Below, piece by piece: positions 49,101 through 61,100 of a stretch of DNA of 64,000 bases (position 1 is its first letter; each line of letters starts with the position of its first letter). The notes beneath the pieces are model-generated. The model saw nothing but the letters and a program-made list of their open reading frames with translations. It ran no database searches and had not been told where the DNA came from. Source of the stretch: Meghimatium bilineatum (lineage: Eukaryota > Mollusca > Gastropoda > Stylommatophora > Philomycidae); contig CM067316.1 of the NCBI GenBank assembly GCA_034231615.1, positions 25,629,791-25,693,790 on the forward strand. Direction: 5' to 3'. A program made the translations under genes and the position numbers.

Positions 49101-52100
49101 AATCTAATATAAACTTGAGTATATTTGTAATTGCATGGTCACTGACAGTTCCTATTCTATCTTGGTTGATGAATATTCTTTATCACAACACGCTTCAAGC
49201 CCAGCTTCTTTATTCTGGACATGGAAAAAAGAATCCTCATGCCTATAAATTATTTTGTTTGTCTGTGCTGTTTAGTATAAGCAGTTCAACATGTTAACAC
49301 TGTCTCATTGCTCTGTTGCCTGATACAGTGACATAATGTTAACACTGTCCATTGCTCTATTGCCTGATACAGTGACATAATGTTAACACTGTCCATTGCT
49401 CTGTTGCCTGATACAATGACATAATGTTAACACTGTCCATTGCTCTGTTGCCTGATACAGTGACATAACTTATCAGTCTATTTGCTTTCTCATTGCTCTG
49501 AACACACAAATGATCATCATAGAAATGTTTCAATGCCCGAAGACACTATTCAATGCCCGAAGACACTATTCAATGCCCAAAGACACTATTCAATGCCCGA
49601 AGACACTATTCAATGCCCCAAGACACTATTCAATGCCCCAAGACACTATTCAATGCCCCAAGACACTATTCAATGCCCCAAGACACTATTCAATGCCCCA
49701 AGACACTATTCAATGCCCCAAGACACTATTCACACACACAACTTGTATTTTTTTGATCATGCTCATTGAGAATGCCAATGTGAGTTGCATTTTGTGTGCC
49801 CTTCCAGTTCAAAGTCTTGGTCACTGCCATAATCTCATAATAATGCTGCTTGCACACACTCATTCCTCATGATTCCAGAATTGGCAGGTTAATGACTGGA
49901 AGTTACTGTTAAAGATATTTTTTAATGTTTATGAGCTCTAGTTTAATTTTGTGTGAATGTTTTCATTTCTTTCAATATCAATCAATAAACCCGTAACCCT
50001 TCAGGGTCGTAGGGGTACCACATTGGAAGCTTCAGCACACAGAGTCCTCCAGCGAATTCTATCCTCAGCGATGCGGATGAGTGTGGAAATATCTAGCCCT
50101 GTCCATTCCTTGATGTTGTCTGTCCATGTCTTTATTTGTCCTCCTCTGCTTCTTCCACCCTCGACAGTTCCCTGCAGTATTGTTTTTGACAAGGAATCGT
50201 GCCTGCATACATGTCCGAACCATGCTAGTTTTCATCGTTTCACTATGTAGTATTTCAGTGGACAAAAGGTTTAGCTAGTGGTGCCCATCTCCTCTCCAGC
50301 TGTCCTTCATTTTCATTTCTTTATAACTAACTGAAAAAGTATTTTTAAGAGTATCATTCATGAAAACATGTGAATACAATACTACTCATTTGCCAACGGC
50401 CAAACAAACGTTTGATAGTTTTACTATGATGCAAGCCTACTTAATCGTTACTTAGTAATAAAATCTCTACTGGTATGGACATAGAATACAATGTTTCTTT
50501 CTCCCGTGTATTGATGGGGCCTACAAGGAGAGCAAAAAAATTAGCAATGTTGATCTTCCATGCATGTCATAAGAGGAAACTAAGCAATTCTTTGGACGAG
50601 TTTCTGCCCCATTCCATTTAGGGTCAAAGTGACCCAGAAGTCATGCTGAAAATACCACAGCTATGCTGTAAACCATGGCACAATGCATTCCGTTCGCTGG
50701 ACTATATCCTGCTAATCTACATGAGATTGAGAACAAACATAGAACAATGCAATGTTTCTGTGTTAGACTCAATAAGTTAGCACATTTTGAAGTTCAGTGT
50801 CTAGGTCAGATTGTCATTGCAATTATAATGGTTTCCATTGCATCACACTTCTTTCTTAACTTTTAGTCATCACCGTAAAAACACCACAAGCTTTATATAT
50901 TGCTTGAAAGCCATCATCATGAAATTGTGCCCCGTTGCACATTGAGTTGAAATGGAAGCCATTTTCAGTGCAATTCTTATGGATTATGATTCTGATACGG
51001 AAATGTTTGGGAATAATTACGAACACATTAGTTTCGTTATAAACGACATCAGTAAGATGACATTGTCAGACCACTAGGTCTAGATCTAGAAGAATGGATC
51101 GACAACATTAGTAACATATACATGTTTCCCTTGTTTTCACAGACAATATTATGTGCACGTTAGGTTGGTTATGAAATAACATCACAAATAGAATATGTCT
51201 AGGTATTTAGCCGCATTTTGTCATGGATTTCATATATAAGACAAGAATAAGTGAGTCAGTGGTTTATTATTTTTTTTAAATTTCATATTTACCACTTACA
51301 CATATCATACATACACCAAAAACACTTACATCTTTACATTCAGTAATAAATTCTTTATTTCCATTTTAAAAATATGCACCAAAAACAAAGTTATTCATTT
51401 TCCAAACACCCACCAAAAATAACAGTAATTGTAAAAAAAATGTTCAGCTGCAGGGTGAATTTAAATAATTATTTGGCTTGCTAAAGGTTAAGAAATTCAT
51501 CTTCAGAACAATCATAATGGATTCAATATCCAATCTTCCAAATTATCCAAGCTTAGGAAGTCAAGACTTCATAACAATTACAATAGTTTCAATAAAACCC
51601 TGCATCACACATCTCACTAATAAATAATTTCAGTATCATGAAATAAAAGTGGATATAGGATTGGACACTTAGAAAAAAATAAAATGACATCAAGCTTTAA
51701 AATTAACAGCTATCTCACCTTTTTTGAGATGGTGAAATGCCAGGTACAGAGCGTCTGGCAATGAAAAGTTGCATGGCAGCTGATGCACTCTCAAACAGTC
51801 TACAAAATACTAAGAAAGCTCCTATCACACATGCTGAATTAGCTTTGCCATCCTAAATAAGAGAGAAAATTGAAATTGAAAATGGTTTTTAAATAAATAA
51901 TATATATCATGGTATTAGAGCAGTATTGTGAGAAAAAAACCATACTTTAAATATATATATATATATCTTCTTTAATGGCAAGAAGGACTAGCAACAATAT
52001 ATAATTTATGACACAAAATATCAAAGTCGTAACAAAAATACTTACCAAACAATGCACAACACACACGTTTTTTGGCTTCTGCCGCAACCATAAGTGCATA

Positions 52101-55100
52101 TTCTTGCATATTGCATACAGGTTTGCCAATGGTGGTGCTTTTTTTACTGTCCACCCACATTCAGAGACCTAGAGAGAAATACTATTATTTGTTGAATGTA
52201 AGAAAGTACATTACACATTTTAATTATTTGCTGTCATACATACAGTGTAGAAAGTGGATGATCATTATATGCTGGAGATGAGTCTTAGGTTACATCCTAA
52301 GACAGAGGCACAGTCATCTAGATTAAAATCACCAGAAGAAGACACAATGTTCAGTTTTTTTCCAACCATCATTATAGTTTACCCTCTAAGACTACCAACA
52401 CAGAGTACTGTAAGTACTATCTGACTTGTTATCCCTTGTACACAAAATGCAGTTAAATACTAAAGACCATAACACTTGAAGAATATCAACTAATAGATCC
52501 ACTATGACAAGGTTGTAGTGCCACAAGAAATCTCATTTAGAACTTTTTGTTTAAACATGACATTTGACAGATTCAACACTCTCATTACTCCCATGAATTC
52601 TGCATCTTTTATTACCTTCCAAAGTGTCAACTTTCACATAAATGGATGAGATTTCTGGAAAGACCTAACTAAACACTTAAAGCGGAAGCCAGAAAAATTA
52701 ACTGATAAATTATTTCCGTAGTTGAAGAAGTGTGTTAAAAAGAAGGAGCTATTTAGAAGTGAATTTTATCTTCAAAGGAAGCACAAAATGTCAAGAAATA
52801 GGTCTGACATAAATGTCTTGGATAATGAAGTTTCAAAGGTTCAGAGAGCCATTCCATAACTACCAAAAATACGGTAGGTCTAGATCGAGATAGGTCTAAA
52901 TTTGACTTTATCACATGTCTCGTATTACACACATACAAACAAAACTTACACCAATATATGCAGAATTCAATTCTTTATTTATATGTGCAAATATTATTTA
53001 AATATCTGTAGCAACAACAAAATTATCTCGATTTCAAAACGGCCACCGACGATTGCGTAACATTTCTGAAAAGCAATTGCGCGGCAGTCTGCGACAAGAG
53101 AAATTGCATAATTCTAACAAAGCATGCCTAAGGTAAAATGCAGACAAGTGGCACCCCTGATACATTTTGTTTTTGTGTTTTTCAATGAATAAACAAACAT
53201 TCTTATAATATAACAACAACTAAAACACAAAAACAACAATGAAAACATGTAAATATTACTTTCCATGATGATCACTTACCATGCCACACAGTGCTACATT
53301 TGATAGTAAAATATGGCATCGAAAATGGACAAAGTCATCTCAGAAATTAGTTCACAAAATCAGCCGGCTTTCTCCCTTTCTACAATTGCAATATATAAAT
53401 GATTTTATTTAAACAACACAGGAACAAAAAGACCAAGAAATCACCTACCAAGAAAAGAAGACCCTCATCAAAGCCATCAGGAAAGTCGACCACCCAAAAG
53501 ACAATTACCACTATCTCAACAGAGCAGAGCCGGTTATTATCTTCCGCCTCAGAACAGGACACAACAGATTAAACAGCCACTTAAATAGACTAAAATTGGT
53601 ACCATCACCACTGTGCCTTTGTGGGGAGGCAGCACAGACAGCTGAATAATATCCTGCAAGACTGTAATACACTAAACCAGTTAAGGGAAGAACACTGGCC
53701 CACAGAGATGGATATCCACAGAAAGATGTATGGGAGCACTGAGGAGCTTTCAAATACAGCAGCATTTATAAGAAAATAGGACTTGCTGTGTAGACATGTC
53801 AAACTCTGAACGAGGAGAAGAAATAGAAGAAGACATCAAAATCAACAAGAGTTTAAAAAAACTGTTTACAAATGTGGTACATCTAAAAGATTTTAATTCA
53901 ATGTAACAATATTTAAAAAATCATTGATGTTTGTCATGTGTGGCAAATATGGCAGATCATGAATCATCCACTCTCTTCTATGTAAAAACAAAGAATCTCC
54001 CTTATTAAATGCTTATTCAAGATATTTATAGCAACAGCGCAAAATATATGACACATTCTGACCAGATTGTCCAAGTACTTATATATACATAAGTACCAAT
54101 AACAATTCAGCAAAATTTAATTGTATCAGGGAATTAATATTGTTACTTGCACAATAATTGCTGTTTGAATCACTCATTTATCTTATTGACCCATCACTCA
54201 TTTATCTTATTGACCCATCACTCATTTATCTTATTGACCCATCACTCATTTATCTTATTGACCCATCAATCATTTATCTTATTGACCCATCACTCATTTA
54301 TCTTATTGACCCATCACTCATTTATCTTATTGACCCAACACTCACTTCTCTTATTGACAATCTGATTCTAACACTCAAAACCACAAAGCTCACTATTTTT
54401 TTTTTGGTATCAGGTAGTGATTGATACATGCACATCCATATTTATAGAAACTTTGCCTTAGAGGGTAACAATCTATGAAGAAAGAGGTGATGAATTAGAC
54501 AAAATCTCAAATAGTCAAAAAAGTAATCTAAATTACTGGTTAATAAGAGAAAGTCAAGAAAATAATACTGGACCAAAGTACATTACACTTGTGTTTTTTA
54601 AGCAGATCAGAACAGAGAAGTTTAATAACTTTTTATTTTTGCATATACAGTTTGATGTATCTTAAATGTTTATTTAATTGAAATTGCCTGTTTCTCTTGC
54701 TATTCAAATGAAAAATAGGCCATTAAGAAACTCACCCTGTTCTCAAACTTGGTAGCTCTGTATGATCTTTGACTTAGATTGTATACAGCATAGGAGCCTC
54801 TGTGTCTTGACTCTAAAAAGTTGCGGACTTCATCAATACTGTTTTTAAATGCAGACTCTACTCCTTCTGCTGGATACGACATCACTGACAGAGATAAAGG
54901 AGAGTGTTCTAAAACAGTTTGCAATGCTGAAATATGAGGTCTTTTAATTTACACAATGCTGTTTTACATTTCTGCATAGGGTTAGGAAGAGTTTAGTTGT
55001 CTTGACAAGAAAAACATAGGTCTTTTTAATTGCTTTATACCCCTTGCAGCATCAGAGGTAGAAGAGTTCTCTGCAGAAAGTCTTTTTTGTGTGCTTTATA

Positions 55101-58100
55101 TATGTTTTTTTCGTAGCTCTTTTAGTTCTGTAATCCATCTTTTGCATGGTCTGCCCCTAGCTTTCTATCCATCGTGCCTGTATAGTAATGCTTTTTGAGG
55201 GTCATTATCTGATGGTAGTCTGGAAGCATGTGAAAACCACTTAATCTGTTGTCTCCTGATGTAATCTAGGATTGTGTATGTTAGTCTTTTGATGTAATCC
55301 AGGATTGGCATTGTGTTTGTTAGTGATTTAATATGTGATTTCTTTTCTGAATGTGATAGATTAGAACATAATTTAACCATTCAGAGGCTCTGAAACAACA
55401 TTTTGACAGGTCTACCAAACTGAAAGTGTCGAACTAAAATGCTTGCACTAAATACAGTTGGGTGTGAAGATAATATTCAGGAATTCTCTAACTTGTTGGA
55501 AATGTAAGGGGCTGCAGTAACATATAGCAAATGTGAGCATGATTAGAAACAGGTTAAAGTGTTACCACTAGTAAACCTAATATACTAGCCATGAAACATG
55601 AGCATGAATTACATTTTGCCTTAAAAAGCTTCCATCAGGATGAAATGTAACCAACAAACAAAGACGGATCTACCTTGGAACACACAATGTAGCACAGCAA
55701 GCAATAAATATGAAGCACAACAAGTGTGTGTCATGAACAGTGTTGTAATCCTCGCATCTGTAATTCCCACAAAGACAACATTTTTGGAGTCTGCCTATTG
55801 GTCTTTTCTCACTAGATTTGAATGTTATCTGTTCTTTGCTGTATGCAGCTTAGAGGCTGTTGTGTTACATGCACAAATTGCTGAACTCTCTGATTCTTGA
55901 TGAAAACAATATTGTGCACACTTTCTTCCTGATATCATTTCCTATTCTTATCTTCTTGCCAGCACCAAGTATTCTGTGTAGATATTTCATCTCTCTTATT
56001 ATTTTAAATATTTTTAAACTATTTTAAATTAACTTTAAAATTATTTGAAAAAAAAAATATATAAAATGAGGGGAGACTGCAAACACAGTACCATAAATGC
56101 ATGATATGAAAGCTGTATACAAATTATACACAGTTGAAGTATCAAATTATTAAACCCTCTTTCCATGGAAGAAGACAAAAATATGCTGGCAGGGTATGCC
56201 AAGATCAATACCCCTGGTATGATCTGCAAGATATATGTTTAAACACTATATTTTGTCAAATATATATATAATGCATTGGTTGGACAATGTTGCTCAGACA
56301 TATCTTGCAAGAGAAAAAAATCTCTGCATGCACAATCTAGACCATAGGTTCCCAAAGTGGGCGGTACCACACCCCCCTCCCCTAGCTGGCGCTGAAACAA
56401 TCTAGGGGGTGCAATAGTATGTTCATAGGGGGGGGGGTTGGCTTCTTGGTAAAATATCTCTTCATACAGATGTATCTATTGTCTATTGTCTTTCCCCGGG
56501 TAAAAGATTGTTGATCACATTCATACTTGCCGTTAAGCGTAGGGGTGGGAGCTTAAGCTGTCATTCCAAAGCCAGAATGTGTTGCAGTGGTTGTATTTAG
56601 TCCACGTTTGTTCAAGACTATCTTGATGTTTTCTATCCACCGTTTCTTGGTCTACCTTTGGCCTTAGTCCAGATATTCTTGTATTATATGCTCTTATTGG
56701 TATTTGGTTTGGCTTCATTCTCATAAGGTGACCGAACCATTTTACTTGTCTCTCAATATGTTCGATACATGATATTATACCAACTCTTTTCCTAATTTCT
56801 TCATTTCTTATTTTATCTAGTTTGCTAACCATTGCAGCTTTCCTCAGACACTTCATTTCACATGTGATGATTTTTCTTATACAGATGTATCACTTCCACT
56901 ATTATGAAATGAACTAGGTATTCTCTAGTCTGAATTAGCTATGTCATCACTGCTCTTTGGTAGTTCAGATGTGTTGACAGCTCCCATATAAGCGACCAGC
57001 ATCAAAACTATAAATTAGTTATAAAAGGATGCAGTAAAGAGGGACTTCCCTGCATAAATAAGAACAACAGATGATTTCACAAAGTGTCCAGAAGCAGTTT
57101 GACATGTGATTATTTATAAGAAATACTAATAAATGTTAGAGTAAAAACCATCAGTTATAAAAACAAAAGACGTCCGTTTTTGTAAAAATAGAAGTAAAAG
57201 TAATCTCGCATGTCAGAAACGTATTTGGTTAACATAAAATATCTATTAGCGATATATAAAAATATCTTTAAATAGGCAATATATCGGCAGTTGGTCAGAA
57301 ACAGTTAACTTCAATTTTTTATATACTAACAAAATATTACGATGGTATCACAAACAAGTCAATGCATGCAAGTCGATTTGGACTGGATTTCAAATCTATA
57401 AATACCAGCTGTTTAAGAATAATATTTTTTGGTGTGTGTGCTCTTCCAAAAACTATTGTCTATCCCCAAGTGAATGATTGTTGATCGTATTCACACTTGC
57501 CGTTAAGCGACACCTTAAGCTGTCGTTTCAAGGCCAGATGTGTCGCCGAGGTTGCATTTAGTCCATGTTTGTTCAAGGTTATCTTAATGTTTTCTATCCA
57601 CCGTTTTCTTGGTCTACCTTTGGCTTTACGCCCAGATATTCTTGTATTATATGCTCTTATTGGTATTTGGTTTGGCTTAATTCTCATAAGGTGACAGAAC
57701 CATTTTACTTGCTGTCTCTCAATATGTTCGATACATGATATTATACCAACTCTTTTCCTAATTTCTTAATTTTATCTAGTTTGGTAACCATTGCAGCTTT
57801 CCTCAGACACTTCATTTCACATGTGACGATTTTTCTTTGCTGCGAAGCTGTTAAAGACCATGTTTGATATTGGTAGCACAGTGTTGGTATAAAAATTGTA
57901 GATATTATTTGTTTTTTAATTTCCATCTTGATCTTTGGATGAAGAAGTAATGGTGAAAGTTGGTAAGTCACTGTGTTTGCTTTCTGGCACCTTGTTTCTA
58001 TTTCTCTGTCTAGTCTTCCATCTTCGAAAAGATGCTGCCTAGATATTTAAATTCTTTGGTTTGTTTCACTTTGGTGTTATCTATTGTTATATTCATTGGT

Positions 58101-61100
58101 GTTGAAGACTTGCTAATTTTCATAACTTCTGTTTTTTGTACATTAATTTTCATGTTGTACTTCGGACATGCTAACAACAATGCATTGATGTGCTTTTGCA
58201 AAGTTTCCTCATCTTTGTATATTAAACTTTGATCATCAGCAAATAATAGTTCATTGATTTCATTATTAAGTTCTTCATCAGGTTATTATTTGCAATGTTT
58301 TCCTCTTTGTTGATATGAGCTTCTTTTATTATTCTGTCCATGTATATGTAGGGGTGAAAGTACGCATCCTTGTCTTACTCCAGATCTTGTTTCAAAAGGT
58401 TCAGTCATTCAATGTTGTTCTTACTCAGCTTTGGCATTCTTGATATATCGCTTTTATGTTATCTAACAGTTGTCCTCTGATGTTATACATTTCTAAGGTT
58501 TCCCATAGAATGTTTCTACGAGGCGTGTTCAAATGAAAACGGGACTTGTGGATTTATTTAAAAAGTATCATACGCAATTTAATATTTTCAACGGAATTGA
58601 ACAAAGCAACCACTTGTGAATAAGAATGCACCTGGGTTCATCAGAAAAAATCTCCGTATGCATTTAGGCAAGCATCCCACTGTTTAGGTAGACGTCGAAT
58701 GCCGTCCGAGAAAAAGTTGCGTGGCTGTTCTCTGAACCATGTGGTCACCGCTGTCTTCACGTCTGCGTCGCTGTTGAATCGCTGTCCCTTTAGTGCTTTC
58801 TTCAACGGTCCGAACAAATGGAAATCACACGGGGATAAATCGGGACTATAGGCTGGGTGATGAAGAACTTCCCAATTCTTCTTTGCCAATGTTTCCTGCA
58901 CAATTTTTGCGACGTGCGGACGAGCGTTGTCGTGGAGAAGAATCACACCTTGAGAAAGTCTGCCTGGTCGCTTAGCCTTGATGGTCAGTCAGTACTGCTT
59001 TATCAAGCACGGCTATGGCTTCTTCTGTTGCAACAATATGCGCCTGACCTGGCCGTGCAAGATCTGCCGTTAACTCACGTCCGTCTTTAAACATACGCAC
59101 CCACTCCATCACTCTGGTCCTCGACAAACATTTGTCACCATATGCTGCCTTCATTCTCCGATGAATGTCTACTGCTTGACATCCTTCAAATGAAAGAAAC
59201 TGGATCACAGCACGCTGATTCACTTTGGACGGGTTCGGAATCACACCCGCCATATTGTTAACAGTCTTCTGCAGCACATATGCATGCTGGGAAGATGAAC
59301 ACGTGACCGTATGTAAATTATTGGATACTCATTACTAGTGCAAAATGTCATCAATATCAGTGCGCTCTATCACGCGTGGTGTAACAAGTCCCGTTTTCAT
59401 TTGAACACGCCTCGTATCTACTCTGTCGAATGCCTTTTCCTGGTCTACAAATACTGTGTTTAAATCTTGATTGTATTCAATTGCTTTTTCACTCAGTTGT
59501 CTCAGTGTGAAATGTGCGTCTGTACAGCTTGCTCCCCTTCTGAAGCCAAACTGAGAGGGGCTCAACTGTGGTTCTGCAATGTATCGCATTCCAACAAACA
59601 TAAGTCGAAAGTGTGATACATATGTGGAGTCATATAAAGTGAAAATTAAATCTTTTATGTTGTGAATATTGTTGCAAATTTTATTACTTCATTATGTCTG
59701 AATCTAAGAAGAAATGTTTACAATACAGTATGAGTATTTATAGAATAGGGATTCATTCAATCTCCAACGAACCAATTATTACCTATGTGCTTGATTTGTC
59801 AAAAAGTATTTTCAAATGAAGCAATGAAGCCTTCTAGATTACAAGAGCATTTGACTAAAATGCATTGTGATAAAAAGGATAAAGATTTGTTATATTCAAG
59901 TTAATTTGTTTCTTTCATGTGACAGGCAGCACATAGGGTAGAAGTTTTGATTCTCCATGTGTTGTGGTCAGCTGCCTGCAGTTTTAGTTCTTATATGTTC
60001 TTGCAGCCTATATTTCCCCTTCTTTAAGTATGGTGCTTTTTAGGGTTGATTTAGGTCTTTCTAGTTTTTTTTTACCCTCAGGTGTCCACGAAAGGACTTG
60101 TTGGTTTATTCTGTTTTCATCTAGTCTTAAAATGTGACCTGGGTATTTCCATCTACATTTTCTTCTGAAGTTTGAAACATATTCTTGGTGTGTTTTGTTT
60201 CTTAAATCACTATTTGTGGCAAAATTGTTCCATTTTATGTTTTTCAGTTTCCGGAGACGTTTTCGTAGTTGTTTAATCTTTGGTCTGTTGCTTGAGTTGA
60301 TTTCCAGCTTTCACTTCCATACGTTAATACTGGGACAACACAGGAGCTGAATAGCTTTAGTTTGGTGTTTCTTCCTAGATCTTTGAATTTCCAAACATTA
60401 GTTAATTTAGTGAATGTGCCAGCTGCAACTGCTATACATGTATTTCTTTCTTTCATTGAGTCTCCGTCAACAAACATTCGGCTGCCCAAGTAATTGAAGT
60501 TGGTTACTTTTTCCAGTATTTGGTTGTTTACTGAGATGTTATTTGTTGAACTTAGGTTCCATGATTTTTTTATTTGGATGTTTTGATTTGATTTGTGTAG
60601 CATTTTCAAGTACTAGAAGAAAAATATTTAAGCGTTTAACTATATCAAAACATTTTGTGTTGCTCACTAAACAAGATACTGATGAATTATAGAATTCATA
60701 TAATATTTCATTATTAATCGTGAAAGCTGGGGAAAAAAAAACAATTGGTGAGAAATTCATCTTGGAGAGACAATTACAGGCTTTCGAGTACAAATGCTAC
60801 AAACACATTTTTTTAAAAATAATTTGTTTGCATTTTGTGAAGAAACGTTTTTACCACTTTCTCACACATCTTGTACCACACACACACAAAACTTACACCA
60901 ATATATGCAGCATTCAATTCTTTATTTATATGTACAAATATTATTTACAAATCTCTAACAAACAAAAAAGTTATCACGTTTTCAAAACAGCCAATAATAA
61001 TAATACAAATTGTTTGTTTGTTTGTTTGTTTTGCGTTCGCTCCATTGTAACCATCACGGATATCCGTGTGATTTCCGCCGGGAGCGTGAGTACGATACAA

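Noticed and set aside
49531-49730. CRISPR-like regular array
   Set aside because: Units are contiguous with no spacers; it is a simple minisatellite in an animal genome.
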